DNA of 64,000 nucleotides from Primorskyibacter flagellatus. Its GTDB lineage: Bacteria > Pseudomonadota > Alphaproteobacteria > Rhodobacterales > Rhodobacteraceae. The position numbers were made by a program, and so were the translations under genes. Positions 24,444 through 33,710 of this stretch are shown here, piece by piece. The DNA is taken from contig NZ_BMFJ01000001.1 in assembly GCF_014638275.1 (NCBI RefSeq), positions 806,001 through 870,000 on the forward strand. The letters run 5' to 3'. Within the stretch, counting starts at the first letter, position 1. Each line of letters starts with the position of its first letter. The notes under the pieces are model-generated. The model was not told the DNA's origin, made no database searches, and saw nothing but the letters and a program-made list of their open reading frames with translations.

Positions 24444-26618
24444 ATGACCGATCTGACCTACCAGACCGCCGGCGGCCTGACCGTCACCCGGCGCGAGATC
24501 CCCGCCGATTACCACAACGACACCAATCGCCTTGCCGAACAGCTCGACGCGCATCGCGGGGCGCTGTTTTCGTCGAATTACGAATACCCCGGCCGTTACA
24601 CGAGGTGGGAGTTCGGCTTTGCCGAGCCCCCGGTGATGATCGAGTCGCGCGGGCGGGACATGGCGATTTCCGCGCTGAACCCGCGCGGGGGCGTTCTGCT
24701 GTCGCTGCTGCGACCGGTGATCGAGGGGCTGCCGGAGGTCGCGGCCTTCGAGGCGGGAGAGAACCGGCTGCGGCTGCGCATCCGCGATCCCGAACGGGTC
24801 TACAACGAGGAGGAGCGCTCGCGTGCGCCCTCCGTCTTCTCGGTGCTCAGGGCCATCGTCGGGCTGTTCCGGTCGGAGGAGGATCATCACCTCGGGCTTT
24901 ACGGCGCGTTCGGCTATGACCTGGCCTTCCAGTTCGAGCCGATCGCGTATCACCTCGATCGTCCCGCCGACCAGCGCGACCTGGTGCTGTTCCTGGCCGA
25001 TGACCTGCTGGTGGCGGATCACTACTCGGCCAGCGCCGTGCGCTATCGATATGAAATCGCCGGCAACGGGCTGAGCACCGAAGGGCTGGCCGGGGGCGGC
25101 GCGGAAGAGCCGTTCGAAACCGGGCGGCAGGACGTGCCGCGCGGCGATCATGCGCCGGGCGAATATGCGGAGCTGGTGCGGCAGGCCAAGAAGAGCTTTC
25201 TGCGCGGCGACCTGTTCGAGGTGGTGCCGGGACAGGTGTTCTATGAACCCTGCAAGGACAGCCCCTCGGCCATCTTCAAGCGGCTGAAGAAGATCAACCC
25301 GGCGCCCTTCGGTTTCATCATGAACCTTGGCGAGCGGGAATATCTGGTCGGCGCGAGCCCCGAGATGTTCGTGCGCGTTACGGGGCGGCGGGTGGAGACC
25401 TGCCCGATTTCCGGCACCATCAAGCGGGGCGCGGATGCGATCGAGGACAGCGAGCAGATCCTGAAGCTTTTGCAGTCCAAGAAGGACGAGAGCGAACTGA
25501 CGATGTGTTCCGACGTGGACCGCAACGACAAGTCCCGGGTCTGCGATCCGGGGTCGGTGCGGGTGATCGGGCGGCGGCAGATCGAGATGTATTCGCGCCT
25601 GATCCACACCGTCGATCATATCGAAGGGCGGCTGCGTGCCGGCATGGACGCCTTCGACGCCTTCCTGTCCCACGCATGGGCGGTGACGGTGACCGGGGCG
25701 CCGAAGCTCTGGGCGATGCGGTTCATCGAGAAGCACGAGAAGAGCACACGCTTCTGGTACGGCGGCGCGGTCGGGGCCATCGGGTTCGACGGCGACATGA
25801 ACACCGGGCTGACCCTGCGCACCATCCGCATCAAGGACGGGGTGGCGGAGGTGCGCGCCGGGGCCACGCTTCTCTATGACAGCGACCCGGACGAGGAAGA
25901 GGCGGAGACGGAGCTGAAGGCCAGCGCCATGCGGGCGGCCATTCGCGGTGACGTGCCCACCAACACCGGTGGCGGCGATGGCTGGAGAGTTGCGAAGGGC
26001 AGGGGGCGGCGCATTCTGCTCGTCGATCACGAGGACAGTTTTGTCCATACTCTTGCGAATTATTTCCGCCAGACCGGGGCGGAGGTTCTGACCGTACGGA
26101 CTCCGGTCGCGGGGCCGGTTTTCGACGATTACCGTCCGGACCTCGTCGTATTGTCCCCCGGACCCGGCACGCCGGGTGATTTCGATTGCCGGGGGACGCT
26201 CGAGAATGCGCTGTCGCGGGGCATGCCGGTTTTCGGCGTCTGTCTCGGGCTGCAGGCAATTGCGGAATATTTCGGGGCGACGCTCGGTCAGCTGGAGGTG
26301 CCGATGCATGGCAAGCCCTCGCGCATCCGGGTGAGCGACCCCGGTCTGGTTTTCGACGGCCTGCCCGAGACGGTGACGATCGGGCGGTATCATTCACTGC
26401 ACGCGCGGATGGACACGCTTCCCGAGGCGCTGCGGGTGACCGCGACGACATCCGACGGCATCGTCATGGGGCTGGAGCATCGCGACCTTCCGGTGGCCGC
26501 GGTGCAGTTCCATCCGGAATCCATCATGTCTCTCGGGCAGGATGCCGGGATGCGGATGGTAGAAAACGTGGTCAGTCTTCTGGTTCCACGAAATTCGGAT
26601 TCTTTAACGTCAGTTTAA
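24444..26618 (+). CDS. trpE(G): Fused anthranilate synthase TrpE(G)
   Basis: Makes anthranilate from chorismate and glutamine, the first committed step of tryptophan synthesis. The 724-residue protein joins component I (about 1-510) with a glutamine amidotransferase (about 525-724). Component I landmarks are ARGHGD-type sequence replaced by [25 protein letters not shown], and the DVDRND block before a GAPKLWAM helix. The amidotransferase has its catalytic Cys at C600 in FGVCLGLQ and the His/Glu pair in AVQFHPESI. Fusion of both parts is known from rhizobia and Azospirillum. The upstream gap contains a candidate leader. A perfect terminator follows at 26627. Confidence 0.96.
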   Translation: MTDLTYQTAGGLTVTRREIPADYHNDTNRLAEQLDAHRGALFSSNYEYPGRYTRWEFGFAEPPVMIESRGRDMAISALNPRGGVLLSLLRPVIEGLPEVAAFEAGENRLRLRIRDPERVYNEEERSRAPSVFSVLRAIVGLFRSEEDHHLGLYGAFGYDLAFQFEPIAYHLDRPADQRDLVLFLADDLLVADHYSASAVRYRYEIAGNGLSTEGLAGGGAEEPFETGRQDVPRGDHAPGEYAELVRQAKKSFLRGDLFEVVPGQVFYEPCKDSPSAIFKRLKKINPAPFGFIMNLGEREYLVGASPEMFVRVTGRRVETCPISGTIKRGADAIEDSEQILKLLQSKKDESELTMCSDVDRNDKSRVCDPGSVRVIGRRQIEMYSRLIHTVDHIEGRLRAGMDAFDAFLSHAWAVTVTGAPKLWAMRFIEKHEKSTRFWYGGAVGAIGFDGDMNTGLTLRTIRIKDGVAEVRAGATLLYDSDPDEEEAETELKASAMRAAIRGDVPTNTGGGDGWRVAKGRGRRILLVDHEDSFVHTLANYFRQTGAEVLTVRTPVAGPVFDDYRPDLVVLSPGPGTPGDFDCRGTLENALSRGMPVFGVCLGLQAIAEYFGATLGQLEVPMHGKPSRIRVSDPGLVFDGLPETVTIGRYHSLHARMDTLPEALRVTATTSDGIVMGLEHRDLPVAAVQFHPESIMSLGQDAGMRMVENVVSLLVPRNSDSLTSV

Positions 26619-26626
26619 AGGATGAG

Positions 26627-26656
26627 GATAATGCCCGGGTTTTCCCGGGCATTATC
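26627..26656 (+). terminator. Intrinsic terminator of trpEG
   Basis: GATAATGCCCGGG and CCCGGGCATTATC form a perfect 13-bp stem with a TTTT loop, followed by ATTTC. It starts 9 bases after the stop codon. Confidence 0.85.
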
Positions 26657-26802
26657 ATTTCGGCAAGGCCTCGCCGGTAATGGGATCTGACACAAATTGC
26701 ATCTTGCGACCTTAAATCCGCGGTCATACTGCGATAGAATGTGAGTGATTGGGGGGTAATTAAACGCTGCGGTCGCAGCATCCGATTAAGAAAGAGGACC
26801 CG

Positions 26803-27129
26803 ATGACAACTGTCGACCTGAACGCCCTGTCGCTGGAAGACCTTAAAAAACTTCGCAAGGACGTCGATTCCGCAATCAAGAACTTTGAAGAACGGAAAAA
26901 GAAATCCGCTCTGGCCGAGCTTGAGGCGAAAGCCGCCGAACTTGGCTTTTCGCTGTCCGAACTGGCCGGGGCCGGTGGACGCGGCCGCAAGGTCAACCCG
27001 CCGAAATACCGCCACCCGGAAAATCCCGAAATGACCTGGAGCGGTCGCGGGCGTCAGCCGGACTGGTACAAGGAAATTGTCGGTGCGGGCACCGATCCCG
27101 AGGATCTGCTGATCGCCAAGTCGAAGTGA
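26803..27129 (+). CDS. H-NS family nucleoid protein (HvrA-like)
   Basis: A 108-residue DNA-binding protein. The N-terminal coiled coil (LSLEDLKKLRKDVDSAIKNFEERKKKSALAELEAKA, positions 9-44) serves oligomerisation. The C-terminal H-NS motif YRHPENPEMTWSGRGRQPDWY (68-88) contains the GRGRQP AT-hook-like loop that binds the minor groove. In Rhodobacter the homologues HvrA/Spb regulate photosynthesis and nitrogen genes, but this copy's targets are unknown. Codon use is less GC-rich than its neighbours (AAA, GAA, CTT), fitting high expression. The ATG has AAGAGG upstream. It is monocistronic, flanked by terminators. Confidence 0.93.
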   Translation: MTTVDLNALSLEDLKKLRKDVDSAIKNFEERKKKSALAELEAKAAELGFSLSELAGAGGRGRKVNPPKYRHPENPEMTWSGRGRQPDWYKEIVGAGTDPEDLLIAKSK

Positions 27130-27171
27130 TCCCGGCCCTTCGGGGTCGTGACTGTCTTTGGTGACAGGGGC

Positions 27172-27208
27172 AAAACCGGGCCGGGAGGTATCCCGCTGCC
27201 CGGTTTTT
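27172..27208 (+). terminator. Intrinsic terminator of the H-NS gene
   Basis: AAAACCGGGC (27172-27181) pairs with GCCCGGTTTT (27198-27207) across a 16-base loop and ends in a T5 run. It lies 42 bases after the stop. Confidence 0.85.
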
Positions 27209-27252
27209 CATCCTCTGCCGGCGAAATCGGTCCGCGGGGTCGGGTCGATAAA

Positions 27253-27268
27253 TTTACCATTTGATAAA
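27253..27268. promoter_or_regulatory. Candidate RutR-type operator before preT
   Basis: TTTACCATTTGATAAA matches the E. coli RutR box TTGACCAnnTGGTCAA in 11 of its 14 defined positions (13 of 16 counting the two free central bases). It lies about 50 bases upstream of the preT start in an AT-rich patch that probably holds the promoter. It resembles the site at 33711-33726 near the regulator gene. Assignment is by motif only. Confidence 0.5.
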
Positions 27269-27317
27269 ATTTTGATCCGTGCCACGCTGCGGGGGAGGAC
27301 ATCCGCCGGAGACACAG

Positions 27318-28652
27318 ATGAGCCATTCGCCCCGCACCGACGGCATCGCCGCCAGCCGCCTGACGCCGGACCAGCTGGCGCAGAACTTCACCGACCTGCA
27401 CCCCGCGCTTGATCCGCACGAGGCGCATGTGGCTGCGGACCGGTGCTATTTCTGCCATGACGCCCCCTGCATGACGGCCTGCCCGACCTCGATCGACATC
27501 CCGCTGTTCATCCGCCAGATCGCCACCGGCACGGCGGAGGCGGCGGCAAAGACGATCTTCGAGCAGAACATCCTTGGCGGCATGTGTGCCCGGGTCTGCC
27601 CGACGGAGACGCTCTGCGAGGAAGTCTGCGTGCGCGAGGTGGCCGAGGGCAAACCGGTGGAGATCGGCCGGCTCCAGCGCTATGCCACGGACCGGCTGAT
27701 GGCGAAGAACGTGCATCCCTTCGACCGCGCCGCGCCGACGGGCAAGCGGGTCGCCGTGGTCGGCGCGGGTCCGGCGGGTCTGTCCTGCGCGCACCGGCTG
27801 GCGATGAAGGGGCATGACGTCGTGATTTATGACGCGCGGCCCAAGCCGGGCGGGCTAAACGAATATGGCATCGCCAGTTACAAGTCGACCAACGGGTTCG
27901 CACAGGCCGAGGTGGACTGGCTGATGCGCATCGGCGGGATTGAACTGCGGACCGGTCAGACTCTGGGGGCCGATGTGACGCTCGATGGTCTGGCGGCCGA
28001 CTATGACGCCGTGTTCCTTGGCATGGGTCTGGGCGGGGTCAATGCGCTTGGCCTAGCGGGCGACGACCTGTCGGGGGCGGCGGATGCGGTGTCGTTCATT
28101 GCCGACCTGCGGCAGGCTGACGACCTGACCGTACTGCCCGTGGGGCGCGACGTGGTGGTGATCGGTGGCGGGATGACGGCGGTGGATGCGGCGGTACAGT
28201 CGAAGCTGCTTGGCGCGCAGACCGTCACCATCGCCTACCGGCGCGGGCAGGACCGCATGGCGGCCTCGGTCTATGAACAGGAGCTGGCGAGCGCGAAGGG
28301 CGTTCATATCCTGACGAATGTTCAGCCCGTGGCGCTGCATGGTTCGGATGCGCTGGAGGCTGTGGAGTTCGAATATACCGAAGACCGCGACGGACGGCTG
28401 ACCGGTACGGGCGAGCGGATCCGCATTCCCGCAGACCAGTGCTTCCGCGCGGTCGGTCAGGTTCTGGCGGACACGCCTCAGGGGATCGACCTCACGGGCG
28501 GCAAGATCGCCGTCACTGGGGCCGGGCGCACCTCCCGCGCGGGGGTGTGGGCCGGGGGCGACTGTGCAAGCGGTGGCGACGACCTGACCGTGACCGCCGT
28601 GGCGGAAGGGCGCGACGCGGCGGAAGACATCCACGCCGTGCTGATGGAATAG
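27318..28652 (+). CDS. preT: NAD-dependent dihydropyrimidine dehydrogenase subunit PreT
   Basis: The FAD/NADH subunit that passes electrons to PreA for reduction of uracil and thymine to the dihydropyrimidines. The 444-residue protein starts with an iron-sulfur domain: C43, C46, C51 and C55 then C90, C94, C100 and C104, as in the GltD/DPYD N-terminal domain. An FAD-binding VVGAGPAGLSCA (148-158) and a second nucleotide-binding VVVIGGGMTAVDAA follow. The ATG at 27318 was chosen over an upstream start at 27279 because of GCCGGAGACACAG before it. First gene of preT-methyltransferase-VOC-preA. Confidence 0.93.
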   Translation: MSHSPRTDGIAASRLTPDQLAQNFTDLHPALDPHEAHVAADRCYFCHDAPCMTACPTSIDIPLFIRQIATGTAEAAAKTIFEQNILGGMCARVCPTETLCEEVCVREVAEGKPVEIGRLQRYATDRLMAKNVHPFDRAAPTGKRVAVVGAGPAGLSCAHRLAMKGHDVVIYDARPKPGGLNEYGIASYKSTNGFAQAEVDWLMRIGGIELRTGQTLGADVTLDGLAADYDAVFLGMGLGGVNALGLAGDDLSGAADAVSFIADLRQADDLTVLPVGRDVVVIGGGMTAVDAAVQSKLLGAQTVTIAYRRGQDRMAASVYEQELASAKGVHILTNVQPVALHGSDALEAVEFEYTEDRDGRLTGTGERIRIPADQCFRAVGQVLADTPQGIDLTGGKIAVTGAGRTSRAGVWAGGDCASGGDDLTVTAVAEGRDAAEDIHAVLME

Positions 28653-28737
28653 GGCGGTGCAGACCGGGGGACGGATTTGTGATATGCCACCGGTATTTTT
28701 CATGGCTGCCGCAGGCGCCGCGAAACGGGGGACGGAC

Positions 28738-29571
28738 ATGCCGGATGTCGATGCCGCATTGAACACCCACTACACGACGGGTCACCTGCGCGAGGCGTTC
28801 CTGGCGGGCATCCGGGCCTCCGGCGCCGACCCGGACGCGCTGCGCCACGAGGACATCGAGAACGGTGACGAGTTCCACACCGGCGGCGGGCGCGCGACCG
28901 ACGACCTGCTGGCGCAGGTGCCGCTGGCGCGCGGCATGCGGGTGGTGGACATCGGCTGCGGGGTCGGCGGTCCGGCGCGCAAGTTGGCCTTCCACCACGG
29001 CTGCCACGTCACCGGCATCGACCCGACGGAGGAATTCATCGACCTCGCGCGGGAGCTGTCGTCGCGCACCGGTCTTTCCGATCTGACGGAGTTCGTCGTG
29101 GGCAGCGGCACCGACCTGCCGCTCGCGGACGGATCGCAGGACCTTGCCCTGCTGCTGCATGTGGGCATGAATATCCCCGACAAGCCCGCCCTGATGGCGG
29201 AGGCGTTCCGTGTGCTGAAGCCCGGCGGGCATTTCGCGATCTTCGACGTGATGCGTGGCGGGGGCTCCGGATCGCCCGGCTATCCGCTGCCCTGGTCCAG
29301 CGTGCCCGAGACATCGTTCCTGGAACCGCTCACCGCCTATCGCGATATGGCAGAAGCGGCGGGGTTCACGTTGCACGCCTCCCGCGACCGGTCGGATTTC
29401 GCGCTGGACTTCACCGCGCGGATGAAGGCGCAGTTGGCAGAGAGCGGGCCGCCGCCGCTTGGTCCGCACGTGATGATGGGCGCGGGCGCGCCGGTGCGGA
29501 TGGCCAATTTCAACGCCGCCATTGCCGCCGGTCAGACCGCGCCAACCGAATTGATCCTGAGGAAGCCGTGA
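28738..29571 (+). CDS. Class I SAM-dependent methyltransferase
   Basis: A 277-residue cytoplasmic protein with SAM motif I VVDIGCGVGGPARK at 69-82, motif II acidic residue in VTGIDPTEEF and the post-motif LKPGGHFAIFDVM. The overall arrangement resembles ubiquinone/glycine-sarcosine-type small-molecule methyltransferases. The substrate is unknown. The ATG at 28738 has GGGGGA 6 bases upstream; earlier in-frame starts lack one. It is placed between preT and preA and overlaps the next gene by 1 base, so it is probably cotranscribed with the pyrimidine reductase, but no role there is established. Confidence 0.85.
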   Translation: MPDVDAALNTHYTTGHLREAFLAGIRASGADPDALRHEDIENGDEFHTGGGRATDDLLAQVPLARGMRVVDIGCGVGGPARKLAFHHGCHVTGIDPTEEFIDLARELSSRTGLSDLTEFVVGSGTDLPLADGSQDLALLLHVGMNIPDKPALMAEAFRVLKPGGHFAIFDVMRGGGSGSPGYPLPWSSVPETSFLEPLTAYRDMAEAAGFTLHASRDRSDFALDFTARMKAQLAESGPPPLGPHVMMGAGAPVRMANFNAAIAAGQTAPTELILRKP

Positions 29572-29960
29572 TGGGGCTGAAGCGCATCAACTTCACCGAT
29601 CTGCCTGTTGCCGATTACCAGCGGGCGCTTGAATTTTACCGCGACACCCTCGGCATGGGCGTGCAGACCGATGCCGACTACGGTCCCGGCGGGCGCTGGA
29701 TTTTCCTGACCGTGCCGGGGGCGGAGACGATGCTGCATTTCGTGCCCTCCGGTCAGCTGACCCGACCGGAGGGCCAGCCCGCGCTCTACCTCGTCTGCGA
29801 CGATGCGGATGCGGAGGCCGCGCGGCTGAAGGCGGCGGGGGTGGCGATCCACTCCGGCCCCGATGACGCGCCCTGGGACCCCACGGTGAGATGGGTGATG
29901 ATCCACGACAGCGAGGGCAACCTCGTCCTGCTGCAATCCAGCCAAAGCGAAGGAGCCTGA
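29571..29960 (+). CDS. VOC family (glyoxalase/bleomycin-resistance-like) protein
   Basis: A 129-residue protein with the paired beta-alpha-beta-beta-beta modules of the vicinal oxygen chelate fold: INFTDLPVADYQRALEFYRDTLGM at the N-terminus and VMIHDSEGNLVLLQ at the C-terminus, with candidate metal ligands in MLHFVP and EGNLVLL. The enzyme class cannot be told from sequence. The ATG overlaps the methyltransferase stop (TGATG) and the stop lies 3 bases before preA, so it is firmly within the pre operon. Confidence 0.82.
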   Translation: MGLKRINFTDLPVADYQRALEFYRDTLGMGVQTDADYGPGGRWIFLTVPGAETMLHFVPSGQLTRPEGQPALYLVCDDADAEAARLKAAGVAIHSGPDDAPWDPTVRWVMIHDSEGNLVLLQSSQSEGA

Positions 29961-29963
29961 GCC

Positions 29964-31268
29964 ATGGCCGACCTGACGACAGACTTCCTGGGGATCAAAT
30001 CTCCGAACCCGTTCTGGCTGGCCTCGGCCCCGCCGACGGACAAGGAGTACAACGTGCGCCGCGCGTTCGAAGCGGGCTGGGGCGGTGTCGTCTGGAAAAC
30101 CCTCGGCGAGGCCGGGCCGCCTGTGGTCAACGTGAACGGCCCCCGTTATGGCGCGATCTGGGGCGCGGACCGCCGGCTGCTTGGTCTCAACAACATCGAA
30201 CTGATCACCGACCGCGACCTCTATCGCAACCTGGAGGAGATGACGCTGGTCAAGAAGGACTATCCGGACCGCGCGCTGATCGCCTCGATCATGGTCCCGT
30301 GCGAGGAGGCGTCGTGGAAGGCGATCCTGCCGCTGGTGGAGGAAACCGGCGCGGACGGGATCGAGCTGAACTTCGGCTGTCCGCATGGCATGTCCGAACG
30401 CGGCATGGGGTCGGCCGTGGGGCAGGTGCCCGAATACATCCAGATGGTGACGGAGTGGTGCAAGATGTACTACTCAAAGCCCGTCATCGTGAAGCTGACG
30501 CCCAACATCACCGACATCCGCAAGCCTGCCACGGCGGCAAAGCTTGGCGGGGCGGATGCGGTCTCGCTCATCAACACGATAAACTCGATCACCCATGTCG
30601 ACCTCGACCTGATGGCGCCTGAGCCGACGATCGACGGCAAGGGATCACACGGGGGGTACTGCGGCCCGGCGGTCAAGCCGATCGCCCTGTCCATGGTGTC
30701 GGAAATCGCACGCAATCCCGAAACGCACGGCCTGCCGATCAGCGGCATCGGCGGGGTGACGACCTGGCGCGACGCCGCCGAATTCATGGTGCTTGGCTGC
30801 GGCAACGTGCAGGTCTGCACGGCGGCCATGACCTATGGCTTCAAGGTGGTGCAGGAGATGATCTCGGGCCTGTCGCAGTGGATGGACGAGAAGGGCTATG
30901 CCTCTACCTCGGATTTCGTCGGCAAGGCGGTTCCGAATGTCACGGACTGGCAGCACCTGAACCTGAATTACGTGACGAAGGCGCGGATCAGTCAGGACGA
31001 CTGCATCAAGTGCGGGCGCTGCTATGCGGCCTGCGAGGATACCTCGCACCAAGCGATCTCCATGTCGGCGGACCGGGTGTTCGAGGTGATGGACGACGAA
31101 TGCGTGGCCTGCAATCTCTGCGTCAACGTCTGCCCGGTGGAGGACTGTATCACCATGGTGCAACTGCCCAAGGGCACGGTGGACCCGCGCACCGGGCGCG
31201 AGGTCGGGGACTATGCCAACTGGACCACGCATCCGAACAACCCGGGTGCGGTGAAGGCGGCAGAGTAG
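29964..31268 (+). CDS. preA: NAD-dependent dihydropyrimidine dehydrogenase subunit PreA
   Basis: The FMN/iron-sulfur subunit that reduces uracil/thymine at the active site, partner of PreT. The 434-residue protein begins with a dihydroorotate dehydrogenase-like TIM barrel: LGIKSPNPFWLASAPPT, GIELNFGCPHGMSERGMG, and the C-terminal barrel segment GIGGVTTWRDAAEF. Two ferredoxin-type clusters follow: C347, C350, C353 and C357, then C380, C383, C386 and C390. The length is normal for bacterial PreA. Last gene of the operon. Confidence 0.95.
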   Translation: MADLTTDFLGIKSPNPFWLASAPPTDKEYNVRRAFEAGWGGVVWKTLGEAGPPVVNVNGPRYGAIWGADRRLLGLNNIELITDRDLYRNLEEMTLVKKDYPDRALIASIMVPCEEASWKAILPLVEETGADGIELNFGCPHGMSERGMGSAVGQVPEYIQMVTEWCKMYYSKPVIVKLTPNITDIRKPATAAKLGGADAVSLINTINSITHVDLDLMAPEPTIDGKGSHGGYCGPAVKPIALSMVSEIARNPETHGLPISGIGGVTTWRDAAEFMVLGCGNVQVCTAAMTYGFKVVQEMISGLSQWMDEKGYASTSDFVGKAVPNVTDWQHLNLNYVTKARISQDDCIKCGRCYAACEDTSHQAISMSADRVFEVMDDECVACNLCVNVCPVEDCITMVQLPKGTVDPRTGREVGDYANWTTHPNNPGAVKAAE

Positions 31269-31320
31269 GCGCGCGGCACCGGGGGGCTGTCTGCCCCCCG
31301 CGACGGCCGATGGCCGTCTC

Positions 31321-31516
31321 CCCCCGAGGATATTTGTCAAACCAAAGAAGCAGGAGGTCACCCGCCGCCCCGCACCGGTCCGTCCTGCGGCCTAAGCGGT
31401 GGCGACGGGCTTCTTCGGTTTGCGGTCATCGGCGTCCCCGCCTGTACCGCAAGACCCAGACTGGCGCACAAGGGTTAGCAAAATGTTTCTTTGGTTTCGG
31501 AAATATCCTCGGGGGG
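31321..31516. repeat. Inverted pair of GATATTT-type repeats (CCAAAGA variant)
   Basis: CCCCCGAGGATATTTGTCAA running into ACCAAAGAAG at 31321-31350, and the reverse copy TTTCTTTGGTTTCGGAAATA running into TCCTCGGGGGG at 31486-31516, flank about 135 bases between the convergent preA and MFS genes. The same variant occurs once at 35031. Confidence 0.65.
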
Positions 31517-31549
31517 TGCGGGGGGCAGACGGCCGCCCGTTCCGACGGA

Positions 31550-32782
31550 TTACTCCAGCCCCTGCCGACGGGCGTCCCGGAGGGTCAGGGCAAAGAGCGC
31601 CAGCCCGGCCAGGCTGAGCGCCGCGCCGACATATCCCGAGGCCGGGAAGCCGTAGCCCGCCGCCACGACGCGGGCGGCGAGAAAGGGGCCGAGCGCATTC
31701 GCGAGGTTGAACGCGGCGTGGTGGAGCGAGGCGGCGAGCTGCTGCGCCTCTCCGGCGACGTTCATCAGGCGGGTCTGGAGCACGGTCGACACGCCGCCGA
31801 GCAGGCCCATGAACAGAACCGGGACGGCCATGGTCCATAGCCCCGCTTGCGCCGCCAGCGGGTAGCAGGCCAGCACCAGCGCGCCGCCTCCGAAGGCCAG
31901 AACGGCGGTGGCGTTCATGTTGCGGTCGGCCAGTGCGCCCATCACAAGGTTGAACACGGTCATGCCCGCACCCGCGGTCATGAGCATCAGTGCCACCGCG
32001 GTTTCCGAGCCTCCGAGCGTCGTCTGTACGGTCGAGGCGATGTAGGTGTAGACGGCGAAGAACCCGCCGAAGCCGATCGCCCCGGTCGCGAGGGTCAGCC
32101 AGACCTGCCGGTTCTTCAGCGCGGCGAGTTCGCGCAGCGGGTCGGCACCGGGGTCCGCGGGGGTGCGTGGGGCCTTCAGCGCGACCGCGACGGCTGTTGC
32201 AAGCGCAAGGCCCGCGACGATCACGAAGCCGGAGCGCCAGCCGAGCCCTTCGCTCAGCAGGCTGGCGGCGGGCACGCCAAGGGTCGTGGCGATGGTCAGT
32301 CCGAGAAAGACCCGCGCGATGGCAGAGGCGCGGCGATTGCGCGGTACCACGGAGGCGGCGACAAGGGCGGCCACCCCGAAATAGGCGCCATGCGGCAGCC
32401 CGGAGAGGAAGCGGGAGGCGGTGAACAGACCGAAGGTCGGTGCGAGCGCCGACAGCGCGTTGAACAGGGCGAAGGCCAGCATCAGCCAGATCAGCAGCAC
32501 CCGTCGCCGCACCCGCGCTCCGGCCACCGCCAGCACCGGCGCGCCGACCACGACGCCAAGCGCATAGGCGCTGATCGCGTCGGCGGCGCGCGCCTCGGTC
32601 ACGTCGAGGTCGGCGGCAAAATCCGGCAGCAGGGCCATGGCGGCGAATTCCGTCGTGCCGATGGCAAAGCCGCCCATGGCGAGGGCGGTCAGCACGGCAC
32701 GGGCGGAGATCGCCGGGGCGGCGGAAAGGTCGCTATTCGGACGGGCGGGCAGGTCGGAGGGGTGCGCGCTGCGCAAGGTCAT
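31550..32782 (-). CDS. MFS transporter (sugar efflux/AraJ-like branch)
   Basis: A 410-residue inner-membrane protein with 12 predicted helices. Features of the DHA1/AraJ group are FAIGTTEFAAMALLPDFAADL at helix 1, VVVGAPVLAVAGARVRRR in loop 2-3, and SGLPHGAYFGVAALVA. Export of sugars, drugs or metabolites is possible; no substrate can be assigned. The ATG at 32782 was chosen because the 26 residues encoded upstream in frame are low-complexity and unlike the family. It lies inside the pyrimidine island but on the opposite strand from the catabolic genes, so membership is uncertain. Confidence 0.85.
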   Translation of the reverse strand: MTLRSAHPSDLPARPNSDLSAAPAISARAVLTALAMGGFAIGTTEFAAMALLPDFAADLDVTEARAADAISAYALGVVVGAPVLAVAGARVRRRVLLIWLMLAFALFNALSALAPTFGLFTASRFLSGLPHGAYFGVAALVAASVVPRNRRASAIARVFLGLTIATTLGVPAASLLSEGLGWRSGFVIVAGLALATAVAVALKAPRTPADPGADPLRELAALKNRQVWLTLATGAIGFGGFFAVYTYIASTVQTTLGGSETAVALMLMTAGAGMTVFNLVMGALADRNMNATAVLAFGGGALVLACYPLAAQAGLWTMAVPVLFMGLLGGVSTVLQTRLMNVAGEAQQLAASLHHAAFNLANALGPFLAARVVAAGYGFPASGYVGAALSLAGLALFALTLRDARRQGLE

Positions 32783-32938
32783 GGGATGTCTTTCAGGCTC
32801 CGGGGGGCCGCGGTGCGGGTATCCCTCAGTGTCTCCTCCCGAGGGCGTAGCTAACGGCATGCAGGACCCGCGGCAATCCCGGACGGGGCCGGGAGCGGGT
32901 TTGCGGAATTGTCGGGCAGGGAATGCCGGGGGGCGGTG

Positions 32939-33556
32939 TCACACCCTGAGCATGCGGGTGAACAGAGTGATCAGGTAGGTTTCGGCGTCCGGGAAGGGAT
33001 CCTTTACGCCGGGGCCGAGCACACGGCGCACCTGCACGTCGAAATCGGCGTAGTGCTGGGTCAGCGACCAGATGGAAAAGATCAGGTGGCGCGGGTCGGA
33101 GGGCTGAAGCCGGCCGTCCTCCATCCACCGGGCGATCATCGCGGCCTTTTCGTCGACCAGCGGACGCAGATCGTTGGACAGGGCGGGTCCGATGTAGTCC
33201 GCGCCCTGCAGGATTTCGTTTGCGAACAGCCGGCTTTCGCGCGGCATGTCGCGGCTCATCGCCAGCTTGCGGCGGACGTAGGTGAGAAGTTCGTCGAGCG
33301 GCTCGCCCTCCGGGTCGATCTCGCGCAGGGGGGCGACCCAGGTGTCCATGAGCGTGTCGAGAAGGTGGGAGTGAATCGCTTCCTTGCTCGGGAAGTAATA
33401 AAGCAGGTTGGGTTTGGAGAGACTGGCCGCCCTTGCGATCTGGTCGACCGTTGCGCCCTTGAAACCATTGGTGGAGAAGACCTCGAGCGCGGCGTCGGTG
33501 ATCGCGGCTATCTTGGTCCGCTGGATGCGGGTCTGGCCTGTGGCGCCGTCTTTCAA
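32939..33556 (-). CDS. TetR family regulator, RutR-like
   Basis: A 205-residue regulator. The N-terminal helix-turn-helix covers ITDAALEVFSTNGFKGATVDQIARAASLSKPNLLYYFPSKEA. The C-terminal ligand domain (LRPLVDEKAAMIARWMEDGRLQPSDPRHLIFSIWSLTQHYADF) resembles RutR, which senses uracil/thymine. The start is a TTG at 33556, chosen because GAGGGCAGG precedes it; an upstream TTG at 33586 has no ribosome binding site. It is divergent from the amidohydrolase, and two palindromes resembling RutR boxes lie between them. Regulation of the whole pyrimidine island, including preT, is likely but inferred. Confidence 0.82.
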   Translation of the reverse strand: MKDGATGQTRIQRTKIAAITDAALEVFSTNGFKGATVDQIARAASLSKPNLLYYFPSKEAIHSHLLDTLMDTWVAPLREIDPEGEPLDELLTYVRRKLAMSRDMPRESRLFANEILQGADYIGPALSNDLRPLVDEKAAMIARWMEDGRLQPSDPRHLIFSIWSLTQHYADFDVQVRRVLGPGVKDPFPDAETYLITLFTRMLRV

Positions 33557-33622
33557 ATCCTGCCCTCGTGCAAAATATATTTCCAATCAATGTTTCGGAG
33601 TTTTCCCGCCCCGTCTACCCAT

Positions 33623-33637
33623 GACCAAAATTTGGTC
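33623..33637. promoter_or_regulatory. Perfect palindrome GACCAAAATTTGGTC in the divergent control region
   Basis: A 15-base palindrome with arms GACCAAA/TTTGGTC around one A, 67 bases before the regulator's start. It keeps the GACCA...TGGTC core of the RutR box but with wider spacing (5 instead of 2 bases), so it may be a second, weaker site for the same regulator. Confidence 0.5.
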
Positions 33638-33710
33638 GCCGGTGTGTGCGGGTTTTGCCGCCGGGGTGGCGAATTTCTTGACTGGACCCCGCCCTCTGAT
33701 AGCCTCCGCT

